Assembly (NCBI GenBank): GCA_023376005.1
Contig: CM042147.1
Location: 118,726,912-118,790,911 of the forward strand
Direction of reading: 5' to 3'
DNA length: 64,000 nt
Source of the DNA: Doryteuthis pealeii
Taxonomy: Eukaryota; Mollusca; Cephalopoda; Myopsida; Loliginidae
Made by a program: the position numbers and the translations under genes. This document shows, piece by piece, positions 1 to 10,639 of this stretch (its first letter is position 1; every line of letters starts with the position of its first letter). The notes under the pieces are model-generated. The model did not search any database. It saw nothing but the letters and a program-made list of their open reading frames with translations, and was not told where the DNA came from.

Positions 1-570
1 ACTCATTTAAATCATTGGTGATTAAAAAATAAACCAATGCTCAATTTTAGTTCTCAGAAACATGTGTATTATATATTACAAATACATAGGTCATTTATTA
101 TATTTTTTTAAACTTTCTTTTGTAGCCGGAACATTTTCTGGAACTTTTTGATATATATATATACACTTTTACTGCAAACTCTTTTGAGCTTTTTTTAATG
201 ATAAAAATGCTTATAATTTTTAAAAATAAAATTAATTCTATTTTTAACATGAAATACGCATTTTAAAAAATTATTTGAAAATTCCGGTACTGATCGAGGG
301 CGTTCTGTGCCTCGTGATTAATGATATATTTATTTTGTCTTTCCATTTACAATGTTGCTTTGATAAAGACCTCATATGGTCGAAACAGATTTCTGTCAGC
401 AAAACTTTAAACATCTTGTTTTTTCTACAAAACTTTCTACACATATTGTCGGATTCATATCCATTTTACCTTTCATAGTTAGGTCAATAAGTACATAGCT
501 TAGTAATGAAAAAAATTCATTTTCAGCACAATATTCTTGCTTATCAATGCACTTAAACCAGAAATTTTTT
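1..570. other. AT-rich intergenic, no gene seen
   Basis: No coding support. A relic of a hammerhead-bearing repeat is recognisable near 378-405 (GGTCGAAACAG followed by a TTCTGTCAGCA-like segment), matching the arms of the fold-back element at 2.05-2.30 kb. Confidence 0.5.
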
Positions 571-575
571 GTTTT

Positions 576-881
576 TTGGTTTGTTTTACGGCACATCAAC
601 CTCAGTGGGTCATTTAATGCCAATTAAGTTTTGAAATAAATCAATTCTTAATGGATAATACAATTTTTTTATAAATACATTTTTCTATTTAACCCATAGA
701 TGGGACCCTAACAGGTACTACCACTCCGGGTCAGAGTGGAGCAGGGAGCAATGGTGATGAAGGGGTGCTCCACAAACCCAAACCTCCAAAACTGGAACCT
801 CACCATCAGATAGAGTTTACTGTCATTCCCAGGACATGTAGACCCGCAGCCACCACCTTCTAGCACCCATATGATAAAAAG
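576..881 (-). repeat. D-family interspersed repeat, partial
   Basis: Member of a roughly 600-bp repeat family also seen at 1188, 2724, 7742, 16571, 33755, 44050, 44425 and 58930. On the minus strand it ends in the tail motif GGTTGATGTGCCGTAAAAC shared with several SINEs and with the LINE at 48.4 kb. Landmarks are a run of ACCACTCCGGGTCAGAGTGG and CCTTCTAGCACCCATATGAT. It has no clear coding capacity. Confidence 0.7.
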
Positions 882-937
882 TAAACCAGGAATATTTCCA
901 TTAGTAACACATATTGAACATCATACAGTGAAATAAG

Positions 938-1187
938 TAAAGTAAGTAAAGTTGTCGGGGCGGCCTAAAGTCGGTATCAGCCAGTCAGTGAGGGAATCTA
1001 TCCCCTTTTCAATAGCGCTAGACAAAGGAGATTATTTTTTGCGTCTGAGGTGGAGCACCACACCTACCATCAGCTCCTTACTTTACAGCACAGATCCCTG
1101 TGCTACTCATACGCTGAGTTGGCGAGGACCGGCATCGAACTAGGAACCTTGTGGTTTCTAGCCGAACGCTCTACCGACTGAGCTAAC
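938..1187 (-). mobile_element. A-family tRNA-derived SINE
   Basis: On the minus strand the element begins with a tRNA-like head: GTTAGCTCAGTCGGTAGAGC as box A region and GTTCGATGCC as box B. It continues through a roughly 150-bp body (CTGGCTGATACCGACTTTAG) and ends in a short TTTACTTACTTTACTT-type tail. Other copies lie at 3335, 12631, 22897, 24346, 35322, 46272, 51798 and 52109. It lies beside fragments of the D-family repeat. The tRNA identity of the head is not certain. Confidence 0.85.
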
Positions 1188-1315
1188 ATTCCCCAAGATC
1201 CAGAACAGGAACCTCACCATCAGATAGAGTTTAATGTCATTCCCAGGACAAGAAGACCCTTAGCCACCGCCTTCTAGCACCCATATGATAAAAAGGGTTG
1301 AGGACTGCCTATTGA
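1188..1315 (-). repeat. D-family repeat fragment
   Basis: Resumes the D-family consensus directly after the SINE (CATTCCCCAAGATCC through CACCCATATGATAAAAAGGG). Confidence 0.6.
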
Positions 1316-1387
1316 AGTGAAATAGTCAGATAAAAATTCAAGTAATAACTATGCCAGGTTATATATGCCCTGGCATAGTTATTACTT

Positions 1388-1397
1388 TAACTAGTGC

Positions 1398-1438
<41 letters not shown>
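1388..1438. repeat. (AT)n microsatellite
   Basis: Nearly pure TA dinucleotide run with one interruption. Confidence 0.9.
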
Positions 1439-1439
<1 letters not shown>

Positions 1440-1443
1440 TATA

Positions 1444-1954
1444 AATAAATATTTATATTTTTGCTTGAAGGCAATTACAATGCGCATATCGCATAAAATT
1501 CGATAATTATAGAAGATAATAATGACAAGTGAATTTCGCAAAGAATTATTCAATGCTTCTAAAATAAACAAACATCCAAAAATCTTATTTCCTTCGCCGA
1601 AGAGCATAAGGCTCGGGTTTGTTATTGTTCACTCAGCGTCCCCTTGCCTCATATGGTAAAGACGTCTCAGTATCATTGACAGGTTAATTTCACAGAAATT
1701 TTTCCGTACTGTATCATGGCCGAAGCAGTATAGCTTCTGACTATCCTGCTGAAGTCCCGGTTTCGATTTCTGCCGGAGGGAAATCGTTAGTATACATCGC
1801 TGATGAGACTTAATAAAGTTGAAACAGTCTGTATGATGTTCTACACACCGAATAATTCTTTGCAAAATTCACTTGTCAATATTATCTTCTATAATTATCG
1901 AATTTTATGCGATATGCGCATTGTAATTGCCTTCAAGCAAAAATATAAATATTA
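1444..1954. mobile_element. Inverted-repeat DNA element (about 510 bp)
   Basis: Terminal inverted arms of about 104 bp (1444-1549 and 1850-1954) share GCTTGAAGGCAATTACAATG and GCGCATATCGCATAAAATTC. A central 300-bp unique segment has no ORF of note. The arm core TTGAAGGCAAT(T)ACAATGCG recurs in the palindrome at 17.27-17.42 kb, so both belong to one superfamily. A short outside sequence (CAATGCTTCTAAAATAAAC) occurs both at 1551 and at 1973, suggesting a local duplication. Superfamily unknown. Confidence 0.75.
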
Positions 1955-2047
1955 ATATATACTTTATCCAACAATGCTTCTAAAATAAACAAACATCCAA
2001 AAATCTTATATATATATATATGAAAAATAGATGGATATTAATCCGAC

Positions 2048-2300
2048 AGTATGAAATTTAACATTTTGAAAAAACATATGATGTTTGTTATGTGATTGCT
2101 GACAGATCTGTTTCGACCAAATCGATAAGTTGGTCTTCATCAAAGAGCGACATAGATGGGAAGAAAGATATCCGTTAAAAAGACTGTTTCGTTTTTTGTA
2201 AACAGTCTTTATGAAGACCAACTTATCGATTTGGTCGAAACAGATCTGTCAGCAATCACATAACAAACATCATATGTTTTTTCAAAATGTTACATTTCAT
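2048..2300. repeat. Fold-back element carrying decayed hammerhead motifs
   Basis: Two arms of about 90 bp (2048-2138 and 2211-2300) in inverted orientation around a 72-bp spacer. Each arm, read outward, contains ATGAAGA, a 6-bp stem GACCAA/TTGGTC, GAAA, the palindrome CAGATCTG and then TC. This is hammerhead layout, but the invariant core C of CTGAAGA is A in both arms, so activity is unlikely. Flanked by AT runs. Confidence 0.65.
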
Positions 2301-2439
2301 ATATATATATATATATTATTGCTTATCATTTGTGAGAACAGGAGTCAATTTTCATTCCCTTATTTTTATTGTCAGTTGTACTTTCTATCATGTTATGTTA
2401 CCTCACGATGAGTGGAGTGTATAAAAGTCTAAAGTAAAG

Positions 2440-2473
2440 TAAACATTAAAAAAAAAAAAAAAAAAAAAAAAAA
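2440..2473. repeat. Poly(A) tract
   Basis: Long A run followed by a purine-rich stretch to 2514; low complexity. Confidence 0.9.
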
Positions 2474-2723
2474 GATCACATTAGGAAAGGAAAAAAAGAA
2501 GAAAAAAAAAAAACCAGCCCAAAAACACTTGATTATTTTATATTTAGTTCCATCCTTGAGTTTTGACAAAAATTCAACCAGTCTCCCTATAATTTTGGGA
2601 GATTAAGCAGTTAAAGCAAAGAATTTGGAATTACATACACTATATATAATGATATTATAATACTTGGCGAGGCCTACTTAGTTATATACTTCCCACTAGT
2701 GCTACAAGTGCCATGAGGGTCGA

Positions 2724-3330
2724 GTTGGTTGGGTTTTACGGCACATCAACCCATTGGGTCATTTTATGCCAAAGACATTTTTGTTTTATTCATTCTTGAA
2801 GGGTACTCAATTTTTTTAAAAGTCAATATATTTTCTATTTAATCCATTGATGGGATCCTAACAGGTACTACCACTCTGGGTCAGAGTGGACATGGGAGCA
2901 ATAGTGATGAAGGGGTACTCCACATTCCCCAAGATCCAGAACAGGAACCTCACCATCAGATAGAGTTTAATGTCATTCCCAGGACAAGAAGACCCTTAGC
3001 CACTGCCTTCTAGCACCCATATGATAAAAAGGGTTGAAGATTGCCATAAGAGCAATAGGGTTAGGGCAATCATATAGGTGCTAGGGCTTGATGTGACCAA
3101 CCGATACGACTGCTAGTCTAGCCTAAGAAAGGGTCTAAGTAGAGTGTTGCATGTCATGGACTGCACAGCCACCTGGGATCCATCCTTAAGTATCGTGGGT
3201 TACCACCCACAGCCAACAGGTAGCCCCATTGGAGGAGGTACAGGATAGGGGAATGGAACAAGGTATTACCCAGGACACTGATGGTTGAGAGAGCACTTGG
3301 GTAAACCACTCTTTCATAATGTAACCCAGG
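2724..3330 (-). repeat. D-family interspersed repeat, near full length
   Basis: Starts with a (TTGG)-rich tail plus GGGTTTTACGGCACATCAAC and runs through all D-family landmarks to the CACTTGGGTAAACCAC region. A copy of the A-family SINE abuts its end at 3335. Confidence 0.75.
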
Positions 3331-3334
3331 CAGT

Positions 3335-3567
3335 AAAAAAGTAAACGGGGTGGCCTAAAGTCGGTATCAGCCAGTCAGCGAGGGAGTCTATCCCCTTTTC
3401 AATAGCGCTAGACTAAGGAGATTGTTTTTAGCATCTGCTCCGTCAGCTCCTTACTTTACCGCACAGATCCCTGTGCTACTCATATGCTAAGTTGGCGGGG
3501 ACCGGTATCGAACTAGGAACCTTGTGGTTTCTAGCCAAACGCTCTACCAACTAAGCTAACCCGGCCC
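3335..3567 (-). mobile_element. A-family tRNA-derived SINE
   Basis: Complete head (GGGCCGGGTTAGCTTAGTTG on the minus strand) through body, with part of the middle (the TGAGGTGGAGCACCAC section) deleted. Confidence 0.85.
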
Positions 3568-3806
3568 ATGTCAGTAATGACTATAAAATGTTGTTATGCT
3601 CCCATTGTCAACCTTGACAGTGATGGGGTGACATGCAGGTTCATGCCCAGGTAATAGCCAAGATTTTGAATGCTGATTTTATAGGTAGACAAGCCATCTC
3701 AAGTGAAAGGCTGACACAACACAATCTCCCTATTTTGTCCCAATTAGCCTTGTGCCATACTGTTGAGTGAATATCAAATGGGTACTTATGGCATACTACA
3801 CTCCAG

Positions 3807-4123
3807 GCTCATGGTGCAACTGAGAGCCAGAACTGGAGGCCTATTTTTAAATGTTTCTTGATCCAATGAGAGCAGACTGTTTGAGTTTGAGCAAGCTACT
3901 CCAGTGTTGTTAGCTCATGGTGCAACTAAGAGCCAGAACTGGAGGCCTATTTTTAAATGTTTCTTGATCCAATGAGAGCAGACTGTTGAGTTTGAGCAAG
4001 CTACTCCAGTGTTGTTAGCTCATGGTGCAACTGAGAGCCAGAAGTGGAGGCCTATTTTTAAATGTTTCTTGATCCAATGAGAGCAGAACGTTTGAGTTTG
4101 AACAAGCTACTCCAGTGTTGTTA
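3807..4123. repeat. Tandem repeat, 3 x about 105 bp
   Basis: Units start at 3807, 3913 and 4018 with GCTCATGGTGCAACTGAGAG and end with CTCCAGTGTTGTTA. They are nearly identical, so amplification is recent. Confidence 0.9.
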
Positions 4124-5590
4124 GCTAAATAAATTTTTACTTACATTTGGAATATCATTTATCATTTGAATAAAGGGTTTAGTGAGACCTGTAAATTGTG
4201 TGAATGTTTCTGTTTATGTAGATCTAATCTTTTACCAGAAATCTTAATTACCCCTTCATTTTGTTTAATACTTGTCAGTGTCTTTCAACATATCTTATCT
4301 TCAGGTATTGGTAAAAATTTTATTCCAAGTATTTTCAAAAATAATTGATTTTCAATATGCCTCCAAGTAGTTCTGTCTCTCAATTAGTACATACTAAATT
4401 GAACCTGATAAAATAAATACAATTAACCCTTTCTTTTTTTCTATTTTTTCTTTAATCATTATTCACTTGTTTGGTCTTTGTTTCCAAAAATTCTAACATA
4501 TTTTTTTAGTCCTATCATAAAAAGCTAATCTTGATATGTTTTACAATAAATCTGAAATGCTATTTTAATATCTTAGAGAAAAAAATCTAAATTATAAAGA
4601 AAAGAGGAAGTTATTGATTTTAAATTTATTTTTAAAAATTTATTAAAATTTAAAATACAGGGAGGTATTTTAAATTTCCCACAAAAAAAAGAAAATTTCT
4701 ACATTTAAATCTAAAACTTATTCTAAAAGAAAATATTTTTGTCAATTTCATTTTTGCTTAGAAATACAAATTATGTTCTTGAATAATTTGAAGATATCTT
4801 TTCTTTAAAAATGTCAAAAAGGCAACAAATTATTTTATAATATACAAAAGAAAAAAGCCAAAAATTTACTCATACCATAAATTCTTTATAAAGTGTATAT
4901 GTATATATATATATATATAAAAACATAGATTCCTTTATAAATATATACTTTCTTGTCTGAATGTTATTCACCCTCTTTTCTTGAGACATTTCTTTTGAAT
5001 GAGTCCCTGGGAAATTTGATGGGTCTCAACTAAAGTTTCTTAATAAATTGTAGAGTTTTTATCTATGAACAACTAAAGCCGTCTAACCCCTACGCCATAG
5101 CATGTAATTCATTTCCAACAAAATATTGAAATGTATTTACAGTAAGCTGGAAATGGCAAGGGGAGAAAAAAAAAAAAAAACACACTGGGATGCATGGATA
5201 CAATTTTTCTGCGTCCTTTTAGATTTTTCTGCGTCAGTGACGTAGGACACGTAACCATTGGCATCTCTGTTAAAGACAACTAACTTATCACTCACCTTAA
5301 GTAACCCAACAATTAGGTGTCCCCCAAAATTCATTCAAGCAAAATATGTATCATTTGTAAAAAGTACAAAACTGTTTCTCTCTGAAGAATTTTTTATATC
5401 AGTTTAAAAATATGGTAATGTACTTTCGAATATACATTTTTTAAAACTCAATCCTAAAATTACCATTATATTCCAGAATACAGTTCCGAGCAATGATTGT
5501 TATCTACAATCTGATAAGAAATGTTTATCATATTAAATAAAAGTTTTCCTTTTAGATTATTGGGCATTTATGACATTTCTTTTTTCTTTT
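4124..5590. other. AT-rich intergenic, nothing recognised
   Basis: Very AT-rich with an (AT) run at 4901-4918. No ORF with family resemblance, no repeat family recognised. Confidence 0.5.
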
Positions 5591-5596
5591 AGATGT

Positions 5597-5805
5597 TTAA
5601 ATAAAATAAGTAAGGGAAGAGGGACATAACTCCCAAGAAAAGAGTTATTTAAATAAAATAAGTAAGGGAAGATGGACATAAGCCCCAAGAAAAGAGTTAT
5701 TTAAATAAAATAAGTAAGGGAAGATGGACATAAGTCCAAAGAAAAGAGTTATTTAAATAAAATAAGTAAGGGAAGAGGGACATAAGTACCAAGAAAAGAG
5801 TGAGA
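5597..5805. repeat. Tandem repeat, 4 x 52 bp
   Basis: The motif AATAAGTAAGGGAAGA recurs at 5605, 5657, 5709 and 5761 (period exactly 52). Each unit ends in AAGAAAAGAG. Confidence 0.9.
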
Positions 5806-6450
5806 GAATAACACAGACGTTTAATGATTTTTTTCTTTCTTTTTGGATTACAAAAAAAATAATTAGGAAGAGATTTAATATTTGTGAAAGAACATAAAGT
5901 GAAGAATAAAAACAATAAATAAAACAATTTCCAAAATTCAATTACTTATCAACAATGACATGAAAATGTCAATCAAATGCATTTTTATCAGGTCAAGCAG
6001 GAATTTAAAAAAAAAAAGGTGGATAGAAAGAATAATCTAGAAAAGCAAGAGAAGCTTCTTTAATTGCCAAAAAAATAAAAAAACAAGTAAATAAAATAAT
6101 TTAAAAAAAAATTCAAATGAAAGAGAGACCAATATAAATCAAACATTTTTTTCTTCTTTTTCTTTTATATTCCTTTGTATTCAATAAGGTTGATATATAG
6201 AAAATAAGTATCTATTGTTTGGTTATTGTACTTCTTTAATTAATAACCATGGGTTTTTTTGTTGGCATATTCAATATTTATATATGCCTTACAAAACCAT
6301 AATTGTATGTAATAATCTATTACCAAAGAGTATTTATGATAATCCTAAGGTTACTTTTTGTAGATGAGATTTATCTTTATTATTTGCTCTACTTAGGTAT
6401 TGAGCACTTTTTACTTATTAGCTTTAGTTTCCTGGCGGTTTTGTGTGAAT

Positions 6451-6512
<62 letters not shown>

Positions 6513-6698
6513 GTTTTTTTCTTTTGGTCAAAATATTGTACCAATAGATTATTTTTGGTTGGTACGATTATCTTGGTCTCTTCTTTTTTCCAAAAATTTT
6601 TTTCTCCCCGGTTGATGTTTGGTAGTATATTTTTACAATCAAACTATTTGCTGTTTTTTTTTTCTCACCGTGAGGATTTACCAATAAGTTTGGTATAT

Positions 6699-6735
<37 letters not shown>

Positions 6736-7213
6736 CTTTCAAAGAAAGTAAAACTTAACAAACCATCATTTAGCTATTATAAATTTATTTCAACCAGAAC
6801 TCAATATGAGCCTAGTCTCATCAGATAATAGATTAATATTGCTCTGTATACGATTAATTTATTAGTTATTATACAAGTTTGCATCAACATGACCATGTAC
6901 TGTGGATGTACAGGAGATATTGATGATATCCCAAATAGAATTATCCCCTACATACCAGTCAGTTGGATACTTTTACACACACACACACACATGGAATTAA
7001 AAATAACTCGCATGAATATTTCCTATGGTTTTGTATAAAATATGACTCAAAAACAAAATGAATAGCAGTATAAAAAGTGTTAAACTAGATAAAAATAAGT
7101 GAATATCCCCCCCCCCAAAAAAAAACAACAACAACAAAAACTAATAGCAAATAACAATTCTTCTCAATCAGAAACTTATTTTCCCCAAGTCAAACAGATT
7201 CAGGCTTATCCCA
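5806..7213. other. AT-rich intergenic with (AT)n runs
   Basis: Contains long (TA)n runs at 6450-6507 and 6702-6732 and a (CA) run near 6976. Apparent ORFs here are translations of the TA runs (YIYIYI) and are not genes. Confidence 0.6.
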
Positions 7214-7217
7214 TTAA

Positions 7218-7451
7218 CTCTTAAGATCCTATACCGCCTCATTCCACCCGGCCAGAAGTCACATTCATTTTCCTAATCCACCCCAAATTATAGCCTTTGT
7301 TTAAATGTAATATTAAACATATTTAGAAGTCTTGGATTTAAGGGAAATAACAGGTAACTTTAAATGAAAAGGCCATTTTTAGCCATTTTTTGATAAATCC
7401 TTATAGGAATGGGACTCTGGACTTAGAAAATTCTCAACAGGATGTTAAGAG
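7218..7451. mobile_element. TTAA-target MITE (piggyBac-type), copy 1
   Basis: 234 bp bounded by TTAA at 7214-7217 and 7452-7455. The inverted ends are CTCTTAAGATCCT and AGGATGTTAAGAG. Homologous to MITEs at 19918 and 42878. TTAA duplication plus short inverted ends is characteristic of piggyBac-mobilised elements; no transposase is present. Confidence 0.88.
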
Positions 7452-7625
7452 TTAAGAGCAGCAATCAAGTATGGATCTTATTCAGGATTATATTACACAT
7501 CATATTTGTATAATTGATAGAATTTACAGATGACAAAAAAAAAAAGAAAAAAAGGAAAATAAACAGTAAAAATATCACTGAAGAGTTTGACTGATCTTAA
7601 GATCTTGCACAAATGTTGTTTATAG

Positions 7626-8509
7626 CAGGGGTTCCCGACCAGGGGTGCGAGCATCATTCCTGGGGGTGCGAGAAGTGTCCGTTAAAATTTAGATTAAATT
7701 TTTTTCTTTTGTAATTAATATCATTTATATTTTCATTTCGTTTTGGTTTTGGTTTGTTTTGTTTTACGGCATATCAACCTCAGTGGGTCATTTAATGCCG
7801 ATAAAGTTTTGAAATAAATCAATTCTTAATGGATAATACAATTTTTTTATAAATACATTTTTCTATTTAACCCATAGATGGGACCCTAACAGGTACTACC
7901 ACTCCGGATCAGAGTGGACCAGGGAGCAATGGTGATGAAGGGATGCTCCACATTCCCCAGACCTCCAGAACTGGAACCTTATCATCAGATAGGGTTTAAC
8001 GTCATTCTCAGGAGATGAAGACCTTCAGCCACCGCCTTCTAGCACCCATATGATAAAAAGGGGTTGGGGCTTGCCATAAGGGCAATAGGGTTGGGAAAAT
8101 CATATAGGTGCTAGGGCTTGACATGACCAGCCAATTGATCTGAGGGGTCTCTCCGACCGCCTGTCTAGCCCAAGATAGGGCCAAAGTGGAGTATTGCATG
8201 TCATAAACTGCTCATCCACCTGGGCTCTATTCTTAAGCATCACGGGTTGCCACCCACGGCCAACAGGTGGCCCCATTGGGGGAGTCTTACCCCTCTGCAG
8301 AGGTGCAGTCGGTGCATTCTAATGCCCCAGCCGACACGGGCGGTTTTGTTTCTTTATTTCAGATTATTACTATTGTTTAGAGAGTGAAATATATATGATC
8401 TTTTGAAAAAACTGTAGTATGGATTTACATTCTATATTTTTTAACAAAAATATAAATTGTAGGGGTGTGAGGTCAGGGCTCAGGAATAGAGAAAGGTTGG
8501 GAACCACTG
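7626..8509. mobile_element. Non-autonomous hAT element with nested D repeat
   Basis: Ends are CAGGGGTTCCCGACC at 7626 and GGTTGGGAACCACTG at 8509, flanked by an 8-bp target duplication with one mismatch (GTTTATAG 7618-7625, GTCTATAG 8510-8517). An 8-bp duplication and CAG-ending inverted repeats indicate hAT. The inside is largely a D-family repeat inserted later at 7742-8350. No transposase ORF. Confidence 0.87.
7742..8350 (-). repeat. D-family interspersed repeat, full length
   Basis: Best full-length copy: tail GGTTTTGTTTTACGGC at the low-coordinate end, head at CACGGGCGG. On the minus strand a short frame (8199-8008) contains [11 protein letters not shown], also readable in the 16.8 kb copy, but stops and frameshifts break it elsewhere. 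I treat this as non-coding homology. Confidence 0.78.
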
Positions 8510-8518
8510 GTCTATAGT

Positions 8519-8770
8519 TTTGAGGATTGATTGGTTTTAATGGCATATCAACACATTTAGGGTTATTTTATGCCTAGAGAGTAAAGAATCAGGTTAATAT
8601 TTACATTTTTTGTATGGTTGTGCCTTAAGAGTTTGTCTTTTTTTTGCACATTGTCCTGTCAAATATGAATATATTTTTAAACCAAGCGGTTTATATAGTG
8701 GAGCAATTGAAACCTACCATGGGACTAGTGCTGGTACAAGGCCACAACTGATATTGAGCACTTTTATTTA
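8519..8770 (-). repeat. G-family interspersed repeat
   Basis: Begins with GGTTTTAATGGCATATCAAC and runs through TTGCACATTGTCCTGTCAAA. Homologous to 45146-45620 and 45960-46205. It shares the ATGGCATATCAAC tail with the SINEs and LINE of this window. Confidence 0.65.
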
Positions 8771-8936
8771 TAAATAAAACATATAGCTACATTATTAATG
8801 TACATAAAATAAAATGTGTAGACACTTTTCCACTGCTTTTTTTTGTGTTATGATGGAAATATAGACATCAAAGTTTATCAAAATACTGTGACGGTGATAT
8901 AATTGATTGTAACAATTAGTCAGATGTTACAAGTAC

Positions 8937-8937
<1 letters not shown>

Positions 8938-8978
<41 letters not shown>
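8938..8978. repeat. (AT)n microsatellite
   Basis: Pure TA run. Confidence 0.95.
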
Positions 8979-8981
<3 letters not shown>

Positions 8982-9145
8982 TTAAAAGAAAGGAAATGAA
9001 TCCGACAATATGAGTATGAAAAGGTGGAATGAAAATATCACACAATGCTGTTAAAGAGAAAACAATTTATAATATAATCATAGCTGATACTGATCAATAT
9101 TTTCGATTTTATACTGATCAATATTTCGATATATATATATATATA
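8979..9145. repeat. H-family repeat, truncated hammerhead half
   Basis: Matches 34411-34560 (GTTAAAAGAAAGGAAATGAA, TCCGACAATATGAGTATG). On the minus strand it retains the 3' half of a hammerhead (AAAATC, GAAA, a GATC-centred palindrome, then AGC), but the CTGAAGA half is replaced by a duplicated segment. Confidence 0.65.
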
Positions 9146-9298
9146 TAGTGTGAGATGGTCACTGTTTCAGCTTTTGCTGGAATGGTGTACCAAAGGCAGT
9201 ATTATTGGTAGAGCGCTCAATATGAAATAGAGCTGTTATATAATATAATAAGATAAATATATAAAGGTTTTACATATTTATTTATTAGGTGACAAAAG

Positions 9299-9351
9299 AA
9301 CATTCACAACCATATTGGTTTCATGCGATACAATCATCAGGTGAAGATGTT
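9299..9351 (-). ncRNA. Hammerhead ribozyme motif (left arm)
   Basis: On the minus strand: stem I strand AACATCTTCAC, core CTGATGA, short stem II, GAAA, stem III CCA-ATA-TGG, then TT as the cleavage dinucleotide and stem I return strand GTGAATGTT. The core is canonical. Stem II is weak (3 pairs, one a wobble). Confidence 0.6.
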
Positions 9352-9364
9352 TCAAATGACTTGA

Positions 9365-9417
9365 AACATCTTCACCTGATGATTGCATCGCATGAAACCA
9401 ATATGGTTGTGAATGTT
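9365..9417 (+). ncRNA. Hammerhead ribozyme motif (right arm)
   Basis: CTGATGA at 9376-9382, stem II TGC/GCA (9384-9392), GAAA 9394-9397, stem III CCA/TGG (9398-9406), cleavage triplet GTT ending 9408. Stem I pairs TTCAC (9371-9375) with GTGAA (9409-9413) and, past a 2-base bulge, AACA with TGTT. All invariant core bases are present. Confidence 0.66.
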
Positions 9418-9449
9418 CCTTTGTCACCTAATGAATAAATATGTAAAAC

Positions 9450-9494
<45 letters not shown>

Positions 9495-9496
<2 letters not shown>

Positions 9497-9793
9497 AGAA
9501 GTGGTTACCCAGTATTGCTTGGGTAGAGGGGGGGGGCAAAACCCCTGGTGTATTGATTTGTTTACTTTTGAGATTTACAAATGTTGGATATTTTTGAGTA
9601 GAATTTCAATGCTATTTCTATGTATATTTTAATCTTTAAATATCTTTAAATATAAATCAAATCTTCATAATTTTTGCACAAAAAAGAAGAACTGGTGATA
9701 TTTAATATGTATATATATTTACTTGTCGTTAATTTTTCTAGTAGTTTCATCTGGACATACATACATACCAGTTGCCCTTTAAATATGTATAGA
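9495..9793 (-). mobile_element. Helitron Hel-2, internally deleted copy
   Basis: On the minus strand it starts TCTATACATATTTAAAGGGC after an A (9794) and ends in a hairpin (CTACCCAAGC/ACTGGGTAA-like) a few bases before CTAG, followed by T (9494). These are the Helitron signatures: 5' TC, 3' hairpin plus CTRR, insertion between A and T. It is 299 bp versus about 405 for the copies at 47149 and 52932. Confidence 0.83.
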
Positions 9794-10181
9794 TGGAGAA
9801 AAGTAGACAAACATGGGATGTTACATTGGACAGAAGTTTATTTCTCGTGATAATGTCAACACTATAATGTTTTGGTCTTTCAAATCTTCTTCAGGATACA
9901 AACTGAGTTCTTGTATTGAAGAATTCAATTCTCTTACTGACAAGTGTCTTTTGGAGGGTGGGAGGTCAACTACTGCTGATGTGGGGTAAATTTTTGGGAT
10001 GGATATAGAGGTCAGCTATAGTGTTACAGTGGGGATATTATGTGTTGGGTCACGTAGTGGATGTGGGGGGTGAATATTTGGGATGGAAGTGGGGGTCGTC
10101 TATAGTGGTGCATAGTTTTAACATCCTGTGTTTGTCTACATTTCTCCACATACTGTCAGATTGATTTTCTCATTTTACTCC

Positions 10182-10183
<2 letters not shown>

Positions 10184-10231
<48 letters not shown>
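10184..10231. repeat. (AT)n microsatellite
   Basis: Pure TA run of about 47 bases. Confidence 0.95.
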
Positions 10232-10234
<3 letters not shown>

Positions 10235-10418
10235 GGACTCTCTCGTCAATTTCCGACACATGAGTGTTCATTCGATGAACTACCAACACAGTGATTTGTT
10301 TATAGTGGTGAAGGCTTGTGTAGGACCATTCCGCACTTTTTGGTACAGTCGATAAGAAAGAATTGGTGCATCAAGGAATGCCACAAACCCAATCAACGAC
10401 CAACCTCAGGAATTTTGA

Positions 10419-10636
10419 ATTCAGAGTTATCCCTGTCCTAGACTGGTTACCTACCCAAGGTTAAAGAGCCCAGTCTGCCCTACTATTCAACCCATAGCTG
10501 GAGGGAGAATATATGGATTCATACCTTTCCCAAGGGTATTAGCGCTATGTGAAATGCCAACAGCTTCGTCTAGGAATTGAACTCGAACCCGACGAGTCCA
10601 TTTTCCACGACTCTAACCACTAGCCCATGCGCCTCC
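10419..10636 (-). mobile_element. B-family tRNA-derived SINE, tail truncated
   Basis: The minus strand starts GGAGGCGCATGGGCTAGTGG (box A region) and has a box B-like GGGTTCGAGTTC. The body includes GGGAAAGGTATGAATCC and GGGCAGACTGGGCTCTTTAA, the most abundant SINE body in the window. Confidence 0.85.
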
Positions 10637-10639
10637 ATG

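Larger units (their letters stand above)
9256..9460. repeat. Near-perfect palindrome with divergent hammerhead pair
   Basis: Inverted arms of about 100 bp meet at a few bases around 9358-9361 (CAAATGACTTG). Each arm carries a hammerhead motif pointing away from the dyad. The outer ends run into AT runs (9460-9486). Confidence 0.9.

Noticed and set aside
938..1187. True tRNA gene at GCTCAGTCGGTAGAGC
   Set aside because: No acceptor stem or full cloverleaf; the same sequence recurs many times with an identical SINE body.
4296..4350. Hammerhead on the minus strand near CTGAAGATAAGATATGTTGA
   Set aside because: CTGAAGA and GAAA are present but stem II has at most two pairs and no NUH site sits at the right distance.
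6303..6701. 132-codon ORF with YIYIYI repeats
   Set aside because: Translation of an (AT)n microsatellite; the same applies to 10128-10355, 40644-40877 and 49631-49825.
9256..9460. microRNA precursor
   Set aside because: The perfect long palindrome with flanking AT runs and terminal hammerhead cores fits a fold-back element better. No evidence of single-copy conservation.
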